Source of the DNA: Lumbricus rubellus
Taxonomy: Eukaryota; Annelida; Clitellata; Crassiclitellata; Lumbricidae
Length of the DNA stretch: 64,000 bases
Assembly: GCA_945859605.1 (NCBI GenBank)
Contig: OX243816.1
Location: 36,970,676-37,034,675, forward strand
Direction: 5' to 3'
Positions 1-11,756 of this stretch are shown here, piece after piece. The translations under genes and the position numbers were made by a program. Within the stretch, counting starts at the first letter, position 1. Each line of letters starts with the position of its first letter. The notes beneath the pieces were generated by a model. It saw only the letters and a program-made list of their open reading frames with translations. It had not been told where the DNA came from and made no database searches.

Positions 1-72
1 GTGTTAAATATTCCAACTCTCAACTATATAGGCATTGTCTCCCAAATAATTATATCCAGCTTAATACGTAAG

Positions 73-368
73 CAAGGTCGTAGCCAGGGGTGTTTTGCAT
101 GTTTGAACACCCCCCCCCCCAAATGAAAATTTTGCAAATAAAATACTGCATTTACTAGCATATAATGTGCAATGTGTTGGCCACCCAGAAGATCGCGAGT
201 TTAGGCCTATAAGGGAAACGCATGAAACTAGATCGCTCAAATCCTACGAAAAGCACGTGATGACTACAAAAGTCATCAGAAATTTCGACGACTAAAAAAA
301 TTGTCAGAAAATTTGGCCGAAAAGTTGGTAAGCACCCCCCCCCACCCTCAATCGAGGCTACGGCCTTG
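73..368. mobile_element. Short inverted-repeat element (MITE-like)
   Basis: The ends are inverted copies of caaggYcgtagcc, with C-runs just inside both ends. The flanking 8-mers tacgtaag and tatttaag match at 6 of 8 bases, suggesting a decayed target duplication. A related segment lies near 10,960-11,000 in opposite orientation (gtgttcaaacacc core). There is no coding capacity. Confidence 0.5.
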
Positions 369-754
369 TATTTAAGTCAACATCTGTTCGCCCCTTGCGC
401 TCCACTGGCCGTTTGTACATCGTGTTTGGTCTGCCTTGGCTAAATGACAAGCACTTTGCTGCAGTTACAAGTCCAGGCACTGGAAATGGCCTTACCCTTT
501 TACGGGCTAAACTCCTGTCTGGGATCTTCCCCGTAATACTCTCGCTCTTTGAAGGCGCCTATCTTCCCCGAAAACTCCTCCGAATGACCTGTGCTGCGAA
601 AGGCGTTCTATAAATTTTTAGATACGATACGATACAATATTCGCTTATAATATAACAATCACTTTAAAAGAAAATTTCTTTTCTCAATTGCAGGGTAAAC
701 TTCTATTGACGAATTATAATTATTTTATTTTATTTGCAATTATTTCTCTTGTAG
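369..754 (+). other. Intron 1 of F-box gene copy A (5' part)
   Basis: Positions 440-600 align by eye with intron 1 of copy B (about 11,770-11,860). A stretch near 590-640 resembles the LINE tail described at 13,640-13,690 (gcgttctataaa followed by gatac units). No leader exon like those of copies B and C can be read between 1 and 754, so exon 1 of copy A is either outside the window or lost. Confidence 0.5.
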
Positions 755-816
755 CAGTATTGCAACAAGATGAAGATTCTAAACGTGTGAAACTCGTCTC
801 ATTGAGTGACACGACG
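755..816 (+). CDS. F-box/propeller gene copy A, exon 2
   Basis: A 62-bp exon lies between ctcttgtag and gtaaac. It begins in phase 1 and ends on a codon boundary. It encodes a short polar segment, VLQQDEDSKRVKLVSLSDTT, nearly identical to exon 2 of copies B and C, which supports a real exon. It links the leader to the F-box exon. No domain is assigned. Confidence 0.75.
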
Positions 817-1876
817 GTAAACTTTGTAGTCGGCTACATTACATTCAATATCAAGTCACACATGTTGCTTTAATCGAAGCTTTGTGAATTGCTCGATCAG
901 TGGTTTATTGTCCGAAATTTTCTATGCTTTTTTGAGTAAAGTAGCTCTATTAACTCTTGATAAGTTGAAATATATACTAACAAAAAATATCAATCATTTA
1001 TGGGCGCCATTAATAACTAATGATCTGATTAAGAATTTCATTTGTTCTCCTTTATTCTTTTACTGTTATATTACTACATGGGAACGGGTATCAGGTTAGA
1101 TGAAAGTGGACACCTGTCATGCTTCCAAATCTTTGGTTCTATTATTTCAGTCTTTTTGAAAATACTGTAACTGATATTTGCTGCATGGCTGTATCATGGT
1201 GCAAGTGCACTCCTAATTCCAAGACAAATTTAATAACCGTAATAGAACTGGACTAATGTCCCTCTTGAGTGGGCTGTGGGCCTCTCTATCCAAAGAATAT
1301 GTACATACCATTTTCTTTGTATGCAATGTAGATTTCAATGACTTTGGTTGTATTTATTAGTTGCTTTATTAATTGATTAATTTATAACGAACGGTTAGGC
1401 TAGTTCGAAATGACCATCCAAATCTGTGTAGTTTTCTCTCACTTGTGAATATATTTTTTTGAGGAATCTGGTAAAATTTTATTGTTTAGATAAAGTTAAA
1501 AAAATGACTGCGATGCATCTTGGTGGCTAATGAACAGTCGTTAAAAAAGGAAGCCTCTGATTTGCATTAATGCCAAGAAAAATTAGGGTCGGATTTTTAG
1601 TCGCCTTCTAGTAAACATCTAACCACACCACTTAGCCAGTCAATTGTGGCGCGAGATGGAAGTCTTGTGAATTTGAGTCCGATTAGGCCTACGTGTTTTC
1701 AGAGCTTGATTGTGCTTGGCCTGTTGGCCTAAGCGTAAACCGTTGCTTATAGAACTGCCATCTAATTCTATTGTTGTGGTGTCTAGTCTAGTCATTCTAT
1801 TCCGTATGCTCTGGGCTAAGGAGTTTTAAAATGTCTAAAACATATGTATTCTCACATGCATTTACTTTGCTTTCAG
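817..1876 (+). other. Intron 2 of copy A
   Basis: Non-coding. The segment near 1,595-1,720 matches intron 2 of copies B (12,690-12,800) and C (31,620-31,740), showing that the whole gene was duplicated and not just its exons. No other feature is visible. Confidence 0.6.
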
Positions 1877-2078
1877 TTGCAAGATCTACCGATCGAGCTA
1901 ATTGAGCACATCCTCATTAAAGTCATAGTAATGGAAGTGAAGGATTTGAAGCTGGTGGAAAGTGAACGGAAGGGAAAGGCGGATCCAGTGATAGACAGAC
2001 TTAGAACAGTCTGTTCGCAATGGGACAGCATCCTTACGACCGACTTCTTCCGAAATGAACTCAACAGGACTTTTGACG
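1877..2078 (+). CDS. F-box/propeller gene copy A, exon 3 (F-box)
   Basis: This 202-bp exon sits between tttcag and gtaggt, entering in phase 0 and leaving in phase 1. It encodes 67 residues starting LQDLPIELIEHILIKVI and continuing to RLRTVCSQWDSIL. That is the F-box pattern: LPxELxxxIL helix, then RxVCxxW. About 20 charged residues separate the two halves, so the domain is longer than the usual 40-50 residues. F-boxes bind Skp1 and recruit substrates to SCF ubiquitin ligases. Copy A differs from B and C at a few positions, for example KDLKLVE against TEMKLVK. Confidence 0.85.
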
Positions 2079-3647
2079 GTAGGTACCTACTGGTTTTTAA
2101 ATTAAAAATACATAGTGGATTAATTTTATCTCAGCGATAAACTTGGGCCTGCCATTAGAATTGAGGTTATCTTGGTGTTATTTTAGCTAGCATTGAATAA
2201 TAGCATATTTTTCTTAGCTTAGATCCACGTTAGCATTCTCTTTTTGGACTAGAAGTGCATCCAGAAAAAACTTACGACTTGACACATTCCCTACTTCGTT
2301 CAAAAGTTCATCAACTACGGAGTTTTCAATATGCCAAATAAATAAATTTTAGATGAGCTTTTTAACGTTGCCACAAACGAATGAACAAAGAAAAATGAGA
2401 GTCATTCAGAAAGCCATACAAAACAAAATAAGACTAGTTTCAGTTAGTCCGAGCTAATCTTGTAAGCTAATTTACAAAGCCATCACTCATTGCTTCGTCA
2501 TTAGTATCAAACAGCCAATGACCTTACGCCGAAACAAATTCGGCAATCGTTTTCTATAGCCACCTGAAGTTTACTATCTGTACTACATGTACTTTCGAAC
2601 TGACGGTGTGCCATCGCAAGACAGTTTATTGTAAACAATATGCTGTTACCAGTTATCCAAAGCACTTTTAAGTTTCATCTGTTACCTTAACATGAACAAT
2701 ATAAATAAACAGCAACTCCATTGGATATTATTTAGCATTGATGAAAAGGAACATAATGCAACATAGCCTAAGTTCATGGCCTCTCCAATAATTGGGGGCA
2801 TTTTTTAAAATAGTGATACGCAGCGTACCACTATTATAATAAACGAGCTACGCTTTTGGGCCGCGGGCCGGGTCCGGAATAGGCCGATGCCGGTTCCTGT
2901 AGGCCCTATAGGTCTCTTTGAAGTGACTCTTGGTATGTTCCTATATGTTAGTATTGAACATGGGGACCTTTATGTAGGCCTATTTGTAAGCTCACTAAAC
3001 TTAAACACATTTTGTTTTTTAGTGTTGTGTAGTGTATAGACAAAGTGACTTAACTGTAGGCCTAGGTAGGCCTTTTAGGAAAATTAGTCAAGATTTTCAT
3101 CATAGTATTTTCTTCATGTACTTCACCGGTTATTTCACAAAGTTTAGCCTGAATCAAACTAATAGACCAAGTGTCCTATTATCTGGAGCATAAGAATTCA
3201 CATTACGAGCACAGCTGCTCTCAAGATATTAGAGCACCATGCGGTTAAAAAATTGCCCAGATCTGATTATTGTGGCCTTCATTCATGAAATTTATCTTCC
3301 ACGTGAATAGAGAATGGTATAATCACTTTAATTTGGGTTTATTACTTCGATTTTTCGCGGTTTTCTGTGACCAACTCAGTTTGTGACATTCTTCTGCAGC
3401 AGTTTTTCTCCAACATCCAAAGTTTGGAGGTTGCAAAATCACTGCAGCGCAGCATTTAATTTAAACACTGATGCATTTAATATAACTGATTATGCTCTTG
3501 AATTAAATAGATGCGTTGCACAGACAAAAACCGCGATACCGAAAACATTCGTTCTCTATTAATGCTGAACTTCTCGTACTAAAACTCTAAGCCAGATGTG
3601 AATTTGATTGGTAGGCTAACTGTTTTTGCGTGGGAGTGTTTGTCAGC
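2079..3647 (+). other. Intron 3 of copy A, left part
   Basis: Intron sequence homologous in patches to intron 3 of copies B and C, for example the isolated string tttgtgacattcttctgcagcagt-like near 3,390 and the segment before 3,640. A block at 2,810-2,900 is unusually GC-rich. No exon is seen. Confidence 0.5.
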
Positions 3648-3873
3648 CAGTGGCGTAGCCAGGAATTTATGATGGGGGTTTATGGCCTGGGGTTTGACAC
3701 CATCTTAACAGTATTACAGTAAATAAAAATGAAATAAATTAGCAAAGGGAATAAAGTAAGAAAAACAATTGTTTTGTTTTCCTTATTTAAGTGGACAAAT
3801 AACCTTTAAAAAAACCTTTTTCCTAAGTCAGTGGTTTTTCAACCCCCTAAACCCGCCCTTGTCTACGTCACTG
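3648..3873. mobile_element. 226-bp hAT-like MITE in intron 3 of copy A
   Basis: The element begins cagtggcgtagccagg and ends with an inverted relative, cttgtctacgtcactg. It is flanked by perfect 8-bp duplications ttgtcagc (3,640-3,647 and 3,874-3,881). The paralogous introns at about 15,690 and 33,970 carry the uninterrupted site (gtccgtcagctg and gtccgtcaactg), which confirms insertion after gene duplication. An 8-bp duplication with these ends fits the hAT superfamily. It has no transposase. Confidence 0.85.
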
Positions 3874-3996
3874 TTGTCAGCTGCGACTTCCTCAGTGTTT
3901 ATTATTCGGGAAATAATGCATACAGCTGAACTAGTTATTCATATTGAACTGCCACTGCTTTGCGAAATTTATTTGGCACAATTATAATTTCTGTAG

Positions 3997-4859
3997 CTCA
4001 AAAGACGATTTGTTTGGAAATTTTGCATCAGTACAAACCTCGATCAGAAATCTCCAGTTTGACTACACTGAAAGATGAACTATTTGTTCTCTACGGACAA
4101 AACTTTGGACTGTCAAAAAGCTGTGCTCTCGATGTCTTCGACTGTGGCGACATGACAGTGGTGAAAGATGTTATCCCGCTACCAAAAATATATCCGGTTT
4201 GCATTGAGGCTTGCAGCGTCTCAAACTGCGTCTATGTACTACACAAAACAACAGTTTACATGAATATCTTACGCATTACTAGAGATGACGAACACCAGTT
4301 TAGTATGACACCATTGATCACTGACGCATGGATGCCCAATCCCCGGCCTACTCTGTCAGTAGCTGCCGATGGAAGTTTAATCTTCACAAGAAGGCAATCC
4401 GGTAGACCTCCAGTGATAAGCATTTATAACATGGATGGTTCCGTACGGCATCAGATGAAGCTGCACTCAGATATTCCGGCGTTCTTCCGCATAATTCCTA
4501 GACCAAATGGAAACCTTGTTTTGGTTTCAAGAGACCACGAGAGGAAAACAACATTAACGGAGATTAACATGGATGTCACCATTATACGTCAATACCAGAC
4601 GTCATCACTTGGAGCAGTGAACGTTTTTAATGCAGGCATGTGTGGACGCATGATGCTTATCGATCGGATCAACAGAATCGAACTTTTAGATTCTCAATTG
4701 AATTTCCTTGATGTTACTGGTCAGCAGCTGATTGGCTGCATTTATAATCCAGATACGTCGCACTTCAATCGCGATAGGAATGAGATGGTAGCCATTGTAT
4801 ATGACTTTGAAAAATATCCGCGCTATATCTTAACTATCTTCCGTTTCACAGAAGAGTAA
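3997..4859 (+). CDS. F-box/propeller gene copy A, terminal exon 4a
   Basis: The acceptor tttctgtag precedes CTCAAAAG; the G left from exon 3 completes an Ala codon, so the first residues are AQKTICLEILH. Exon sequence upstream of this point in the open frame is intron. About 287 residues follow, ending in TAA. Six repeated units are visible, each ending near a hydrophobic xxLTxI or xxISIYN strand, for example NGNLVLVS then TTLTEI, and GRMMLID then IELLDS. This pattern fits a six-bladed beta-propeller of the NHL/WD kind. With the F-box the product would be a substrate receptor of an SCF ligase (inferred). AATAAA lies 124 bp downstream. Propeller fold is inferred from repeat pattern, not a database match. 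Confidence 0.8.
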
Positions 4860-4983
4860 GTCATTCGAGAGAATGCTAGAGAATCAGACAATTATTTAGT
4901 TTAAATTATTTAATCATTTTCGTGTAATGTCATATCTTGGCATTTACCACCTGTAGTTTCGAAAAACTCTGTTGAAAACTGGA

Positions 4984-4989
4984 AATAAA
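4984..4989 (+). promoter_or_regulatory. Possible polyadenylation signal (AATAAA)
   Basis: AATAAA lies about 125 bp after the stop of exon 4a. The equivalent position reads AATTAA after exon 4b and GATAAA after both copy C terminal exons, so only this one is canonical. Confidence 0.45.
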
Positions 4990-6181
4990 CGGACCTATTC
5001 TTTTTGAGAAATATATTGAGCAATTGTTTACATAAATATAGAGCGCCTCTGAGTAGTTTTTTTACTTGAAGGAGCGCTATATTAATGTCCGAATTAATTA
5101 ATAAAATAAGTTCTTTCATTTACACTTCACGGCGTTCACGCTATTAATTTTATAAGTTCTCTTCTTACAATATTTTGACTTGTATTTTGTAAGATAATAA
5201 GTAAATTATCAGTTTATCGGTGACATTTAATTTGGGCGTTTTATTCACGTGAGTCTACAGAAAAATTAGGATGTAGCCTAATATCGTTGCAAACTGATAG
5301 CCTAACTAAGCCAAACTCTGTCTAAATCTGCAAAGCTCATTTTAACCTCTTTGCGTTGGCGTATGTATGTCATCTTACAATGTACACTATAACTATATAA
5401 GGTCGTTGCTATAACTCCCGTCCTCGATACCACCCTGCCTCGCAATACTTGTACCATGGACCTATGTATGTATTTAGGAAATTTCTATAGCGCCTCTTGA
5501 CAATCCGCAATAGCGTTTCCATGCACAAATCTATATGCGTCAAGGTTAGTAGGCTAATAGGCAATAGCAAACGTTAAGTGATTAGTAAATTTTATTGATT
5601 ACTTCCTTCACGTGTGTGTCTAACGAACAAGACATCGCCAATACAACAAACACCACCATCGCTAAAGCCTACGAAGGTGGTAATTTTAATGCAAAGTTGT
5701 CAGGAAAGTTATCAAGGAATTTTACAATTTTGCTCGTCACTTGTAGCCTATAGGGCGGTCTACTTAATGTAGTGTGGTGTCCCGTTAATGCAGATTGGTA
5801 TTAGGCCTATAGAGCACTGCACTGATGTCGCTTAACATGACTTTCAACAACCTCTGCTATTATTAATTTAATTATTTCAAGTCCACTTTATGGTTCTTGG
5901 CAGAATACCATTGCGCGTACACACGCGCGCGCGCGCGCACGCGCGCGCGGTGTTCGTTCATTATGGAAATTTATACAGCGCCTCTTAACAACCTCTCTGA
6001 TACACACAGGGCCTAGCTCAGTTTATTTTACATTCTTCTTAGCACATGGAGTCAAAATATGCAAGTCTATTAAATTTAAGGCCTATAACTTTTTGCGCAT
6101 AATTGCGTAGGCCTACATGTAGACTTAATATGTTGACCACTGTTTTGCGCAATTTATTTGGCACAATTATGATTTCTGCAG
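4990..6181 (+). other. Spacer between terminal exons 4a and 4b of copy A
   Basis: No second F-box exon is found here. Bases 5,210-5,620 align with 7,330-7,735 and 35,876-36,245, the blocks following other terminal exons, so the duplicated unit includes downstream DNA. Small pieces resembling the LINE/SINE tail (agcgcctct) occur near 5,040, 5,490 and 5,975. A (CG/CA) run lies at 5,920-5,949. Confidence 0.55.
5920..5949. repeat. Alternating CG/CA dinucleotide run
   Basis: About 30 bp of alternating purine-pyrimidine, mostly CG, which is the kind of sequence that can form Z-DNA. CpG is scarce in the surroundings. Confidence 0.85.
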
Positions 6182-7050
6182 CTCAAAGGTCGATTCGTTT
6201 GGAAATTTTGCATCACTCTCAGCCCCGATCAGAAATCTCCAGTTTGACTGCACTGAAAGATGAACTATTTATTCTTTACCGACCATATTATGGACTGTCA
6301 GAAAACGTTGCTCTCGATGTGTACGACTGTGGAGATATGACAGTGGCGAAAGATGTTATCCCGCTGCCAGCAATTTATCCGGTTTGCATTGAGGCTTGCT
6401 GCATCTCAAACTGTGTCTATGTACTACACAAAATAACAGTTTACACGAATATCTTGCGCATTACTAGAGATGACGAACACCAGTTTAGTATGACACCATT
6501 GATCACTGACGCATGGATGCCAAATCCTCGGCCTACTCTGACAGTAGCTGCCGATGGAAGTTTAATCCTCGCAAGAAAGCAATCGGGTAGACGTCCAGTG
6601 ATAAGCATTTATAACGCGACTGGTTCCGTACGGCATCAGATAAAGCTGCACTCAGATATTCCGGAGTTCTCCCGCATAATTCCTAGACCAAATGGAAACC
6701 TTGTTTTAGTTTCATCAGACAACGACACAAAAACAACATTAACGGAGATCGACATGAATGTCACGATTATACGTCAATATCAGACGTCATCACTTGGAGC
6801 TGTGAACGTTTTTAATGCAGGCATGTGTGGACGCATGATGCTTATAGATCGGAGCAACAGAATCGAGCTTTTAGATTCCGAGTTGAATTTCCTTGATGTT
6901 ACTGGTCAGCCGCTGATTGACACCAGCTGCATTTACAATCTAGATACATCGCACTTCAATCGCGATAGGAATGAGATGGTAGCCATTGTATATGACTTTG
7001 AAAATTACCCGCACTATTTCTTAACTATGTTCCGCTTCACAGAAGAATAA
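6182..7050 (+). CDS. F-box/propeller gene copy A, terminal exon 4b
   Basis: A second complete terminal exon follows 4a by 1.3 kb. The acceptor is atttctgcag, then CTCAAAGG, in the same phase as 4a, giving AQRSIRLEILHH. It encodes about 289 residues and stops at TAA. It is nearly identical to 4a over most blades but differs in loops: RPYYGLSENV against GQNFGLSKSC, and SDNDTK against RDHERK. There is no own F-box exon between the two. It could be spliced to the same exons 1-3 as an alternative 3' end, or be expressed only by read-through. An intact frame argues that it is under selection. Confidence 0.75.
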
Positions 7051-8750
7051 GCCATTCGAGAGAATGCTAAAGAATCAGACAATTATCTTAATTTAAATTA
7101 TTTAATTATTTTCGTTTAATGTCATAATTATCTGGGTTTATACTATCTGTAGTTTGCAAATACTCTGTTGAAAACTTGAAATTAACGGATCTAGGCTTTT
7201 TCTTTTTTGGAAATATATTAAACAATTGTTTACGTAAAATGATTTCGTTCCGTTTCGCTTCATGCGATTAATTGTATAAGTTCTCTTCTTACATTTCAAT
7301 TGTATGTTGTAAGATAGTATGTAAATGATGAGTTAATTCGCGACATTTTGTTTGGGCATTTTATACACGTGAGCCACAGGAAAATTAGGATGTAAAATCG
7401 TTGCAAACTGAAAGCGTATTGCCTACCTCCCATAATAAGCCAAACTCTGTCTAAATCTGCAACGCTCACTTTGGTTCTCGACCTCTCTGTGTGGGCGAAT
7501 ACCACGACCACGCGCTTCTCTGCCATCTTACAGTGATCCTCGAGCCTCTGTAGGCCTACTCCCTCTGCACCACCGTGTCCCGCAATACTTGTACCATAGA
7601 CCTATGTATGTAGGCTATTTGAGAAATTTCGATAGCGCCTCTTGACAATCCGCAACAGTCTTTCCGTGCACCAATCTATGCGTCAAGGTGAGTAATAGCA
7701 AATGCTAAGTGATTAGTGAATGATATTAATTACTTCCTTCGCGTTTGTGTCTCATGAACAAGACATTAACCGAATTAATCAAAGACAAAGTCGTGAGCAG
7801 ATTAGGCAATTAGGATCCGAAAGATCAGTCTGATAGAGCAGGGATATAAAAGTTTGAAGCAATAAACCTTAAGGTGAGAGCAAAAATGTCAAGTTTGCTA
7901 TAAATACACATCACTCAATTCTATAAACGTCAGATAGGCCTATATACATTCATGCATAGGCCAATAAGTGTATGCATAGTCTAAGCCTGCAGCCTATATT
8001 TTGTATCCCCCTGTATATTTCTAGACACAAATTTAAACCACATATAATCGTGAGGGTCGGTGAAACAACAGGAGTGACATGGAAACATCTGATTAGAGTT
8101 AGATTCTCAGTGGAGATATAATAATTATCCAGTCCGAAGAAATGTGTAAGTCCTTAACGTGGTTTTGTTAGACTTAAATAATAGGTTTAACGACACCCAC
8201 TGTGTAATAACATGGTCCTTAGCGTCGTCCATCCCTTTTGCAGGCCTTGAATTGACAATGTCAGAGTGTGAAAAGTGGCGGAGTGGGTGCATAATGCCTG
8301 ACCGGTTTATTTAAATAATACATTTGCTCTCTCCGTATCTTGGACAACCCTTCTGACTGGACACATCGCTCATGAATACATGTAAGCTGGAACCATGCCC
8401 TTGGCTCTCGAGTGGCGCTTTAGAAATCTGGAGATGACGATTTTACAAAGCTCTCCGTTTAATTGCCAACATATTGCCCCGTGACAGATCTCTTCGTTCT
8501 AAAACACGGAATAATCGAGAGTCGTTTTCTCCCGTTAACCACTTTAACAATGCAAGTAACATGCAAGTTTTGCAGTAGTCCGTTCCTTCATTTAATTCTA
8601 GAACAGGCTTTTACGAGATCTGCAATATTGACTGCTGCTGCTGCTTTTAACGGCCCTCGTTCGAATGCATGGGCGCCCGCACATAGAACTGGCCCACTCT
8701 CGTGAAAATTGACACGCATTTTTTATAGCTACTAATGTTTAATTAAAAAG
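7051..8750. other. Downstream and intergenic DNA, part of the duplicated block
   Basis: The first 700 bp align with the sequence after exon 4a and after copy C exon 4b. Positions 8,186-8,290 hold a copy of the ggcttggactggcac dispersed repeat, at the same relative place as 28,944-29,052 upstream of copy C. The short open frames here are not supported as genes. Confidence 0.5.
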
Positions 8751-8860
8751 CTAACCATGTACGAATTGGTTTACATTAACCCTATAATTGACCGCAATAT
8801 AATAATATTGACTGTCTGCTTTTGTTTTGTCTGAGTTGTAACGGCTTGCGATTTGTCATC
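8751..8860. repeat. 110-bp dispersed repeat, copy 1
   Basis: Begins ctaaccatgtacgaattgg and ends gcgatttgtcatc. A nearly identical 110-bp copy lies at 13,720-13,829 in intron 2 of copy B, where the copy C intron lacks it. It behaves like a small mobile element. Terminal repeats are not obvious. Confidence 0.65.
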
Positions 8861-8940
8861 GGATTGATAATAAACGAAGAATCGTCGAAGCTGTTATAAT
8901 AAATCAATGTAAATTAATGTGAACTGTCTATGGCGTGACG

Positions 8941-9481
8941 CAGTGATACCGCTCCTTGGCTTTTTCCCCAAGATCTTGGCTTTTTCAATCGTATCTTGGG
9001 ATATTGGCTTTTTCAAAGGACCTTGGCTTTTTTACTTGGCTTTTTTCTGCCAACTAGATGACAATAATCCTAGCAATAATCCACGAAATAGCAATAATTT
9101 AAGCAATAATCCACTAAATAACAATAATCTTAGCAGCAATAATACAACTATGGCAGCGCGGCTCCATCTACTGACTATATAGGAATTATCCGACTTATTA
9201 TTATTCTCTGAACGTTTATTTCTCAAAACTAGCGCACTATGTTCCAAAATGTCGTTAGTATGTTAGAAAATCAGCAAACGGACCCAATTAATAACAATTT
9301 AACATACATTAATTTCAGGATTAATTATACATAATTTCATAAACATCACAATTTATCGGATAAAATAGCTTCTATTGAAAGAAAATAGGTGACATATAGA
9401 CCATAATTATAAACTTGGCTTTTCTTGGCTTTTTTTAAGACCCCATCTTGGCTTTTCTTAAATTTTTGAGCGGTATCACTG
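8941..9481. mobile_element. 541-bp hAT-like MITE upstream of copy B
   Basis: Perfect 14-bp inverted ends cagtgataccgctc / gagcggtatcactg and perfect 8-bp duplications gcgtgacg (8,933-8,940 and 9,482-9,489). Inside, the motif cttggctttttt recurs at both ends and an aataatcc-type repeat sits in the middle. There is no transposase. The copy C upstream region has the uninterrupted site (gtgtgacgtcac). Ends and 8-bp duplications fit hAT. Confidence 0.88.
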
Positions 9482-9545
9482 GCGTGACGTGACAAAAATT
9501 GTTTTAAGACGCCATCGTTAATTTTTAGTGCGGTCGTTGAAATTT

Positions 9546-11317
9546 ATTAGCAATACAAAACTTAGAAAAAAGTAGTATAGAGACAGAAATTAGTTTTTTT
9601 GTGTCTTTAATGAAGAGGTTCAATTGGGTAATTTTCTGCAAGAATCGCCCTTGAGCGTTTTTAGTTTTTAGCAATTTTGTTGCAACGTCGGTGCGCTGCT
9701 TATTTCTGATATTATCGCTCAGTGTTTGCGTGCTATTTTTTCGGTAATTCATCGTTTTAAGCGTTCTACATTATTCGCGTATTGGAATTCTCGATTGAAG
9801 AAAATCGGGCGTAATTGCAGAACACGTGACCGCTAGTTTTTAGCGATTTTTAGTATAGTATAGTAGGCCTATCGTATATAGTATCTGATTCTAATGACGA
9901 TACTAACATTAACCATAACCGGTAAACACGCACACTGCGTGCCCGTACTCCAAACAATATGGCTGCCAACAAATGCAATAAAATTAGAGCGCGACCTATC
10001 GACGACATTGTTCATCAATTCAGCTTAAATTTCATCAGAATGACTGAACTAACCATAAAACTAACCCTAACCGGCCCTAACGACGCCTAACCTGAGCCCT
10101 AACCGGTAAACACGCACACTGAGTGCCCGTACTCCAAACAATATGGCTGCCAACGAATGCCGTAAAATTAGAACGCGACCGATCGACGACATCGCAACAT
10201 GCATCTCAACATGCAAAGCGTGAGGGTCGGTTAGGGCTCAGGTTAGGCGCCGTGAGGGTCGGTTAGGGTTAGTTTTAGGGTTAGTGCAGTCATTCTGCTG
10301 AAATTGTAGCTGAATTGATCAACAATGTCGTCTATAGGGCGCGCTCTAATTTTATCGCATTCCTTGGCAGCCATATTGTTTGGAGTACGGGCACGCAGTG
10401 TGCGTGTTTACCGATAGGTCGCGCTCTAATTTTATTGCATTCGTTGGCAGCCATATTGTTTGGAGTGCGGGCACGCAGTGTGCGTGTTTACCCCATAACC
10501 GACACTCACGACGCTTAACCTGATACTAACCGACCCTCACAACGCTTACCCTGATCCTAACTGCTAAACTAGCGGTCCCGTGTTCTGCAATTACGCCGAA
10601 AAGTTAATAAAATGGCATGTTTTAACAGTAAAGAATGCTCGATTAATTACTTTTCTGCAGTTGCATTTTTGCTTGCATGTGTGCATTTTGATTCTTGCTT
10701 GATTCAGTGGCAGCGCTGCAGCAGGACATGCCAGGACAGATATTAATGTCGGTGGGTAGGGGGTTACTCAGCTGAAATAATTATTCAGAACTTCAACAGC
10801 TTCCACATCGTCATCATGATTAGATCATCGTCATGATCTTGTCTATTGTAAATTTTCACATAGAAATGTGAGCTTCAAAATTAAATCCCCCACCCTATAG
10901 TTCTTACATCGTGTGTTAGTAAATGAATCTTTTCATTTTTACATTATTTCTCTTGGGGGTGTTCAAACACCTAAAACGCCCCTAAATACAGCCTTGGTTA
11001 AGTCAATAGTAGAGTTTTTCTGCTAATATTGTATAGCTGCATCAATGTATTTTTGTCAGTTGCTTCGTTATGCCACTGTCTTGCTACCAACACTACATAG
11101 GGGCCCTGATTAGCTGGGTCATCCATCTCTTTAAATATTTAACCTCAGTTAATTGCATTTTGCCAGCTATGTGTGAGTCATGGCATAATGCTGAAAATGT
11201 AGTAATCCAACAACACACATCATATGTCTAGCATTGTCCATCCTAACAGTTATGGCTTTTTCATGAATACGGTATCTCACAACCTTGTCAGAGATCTGAG
11301 AGATGTGATGTGCTGAA
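9546..11317. mobile_element. Composite insertion in the copy B upstream region
   Basis: The copy C upstream region reads continuously gttgaaatttccttcatg at 30,180-30,197. In copy B the same string is split after gttgaaattt (9,545) and resumes at ccttcatg (about 11,318), leaving 1.77 kb of extra DNA flanked by tgaaat on both sides. It includes a fold-back element (9,805-10,599) and a piece related to the element at 73-368. No coding sequence is recognised. Confidence 0.6.
9805..10599. repeat. Fold-back element with long inverted arms
   Basis: The left arm around 9,805-9,842 (gcgtaattgcagaacacg, then ccgctagttt) is inverted at 10,565-10,599. Internally, the block with caatatggctgccaac occurs twice in one orientation (about 9,955 and 10,138) and twice inverted (about 10,365 and 10,450). 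Runs of ttagggttag-like sequence lie between. It resembles a nonautonomous palindromic DNA transposon. Confidence 0.65.
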
Positions 11318-11492
11318 ATGTCCTTCATGTCAGTAGGGTCTACTTCAATTGCTCCCTTTATTTAAAATAATTTTAAATAGCGTACAATTATATTTATTTC
11401 TTGATATTCGTTTAAAACTGTTGATTGTCACAAGAGGCGGCGACGTCTGTTCCTCTAGCCTACAGATCTTCTAAGCATCTCCTAAAGACATA

Positions 11493-11556
11493 ATGCCGAA
11501 GAAACGCACATCACCTGAATCCAGTGATGACAAGCCAGCGAATAAAGGCTCAGACT
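11493..11556 (+). CDS. F-box/propeller gene copy B, exon 1 (start)
   Basis: ATG at 11,493 starts the leader MPKKRTSPESSDDKPANKGSD, then a single T before the donor gtaagt. Copy C has the same exon with one change (MSKK). The 64-bp length leaves phase 1, matching exon 2. The leader is basic and serine-rich; a nuclear signal (PKKR) is possible but not shown. The region upstream (11,320-11,390) is conserved with copy C and should hold the promoter and 5' UTR. Confidence 0.75.
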
Positions 11557-11694
11557 GTAAGTTAATATCAATAGGCCTCAGGAGTTTCGTAATAGTCCTA
11601 CGGTTTATTTTAATCGTTGTCTCGATGGCCAATGATGGACACAAATTCCATGCAACCTCCCCGGAACTTTAGCGGTGTCTCTGTCTCTATCTGA

Positions 11695-11695
11695 C

Positions 11696-11755
<60 letters not shown>
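11695..11755. repeat. (TGTC)n microsatellite in intron 1 of copy B
   Basis: About 15 units of tgtc followed by a TC run. It explains the open frames seen on the opposite strand. Confidence 0.9.

Positions 11756-11756
<1 letters not shown>

Noticed and set aside
10215..10290. Internal telomere repeat (ttaggg-like)
   Set aside because: Irregular units inside a fold-back element, repeated at 38,130; not a (TTAGGG)n array.
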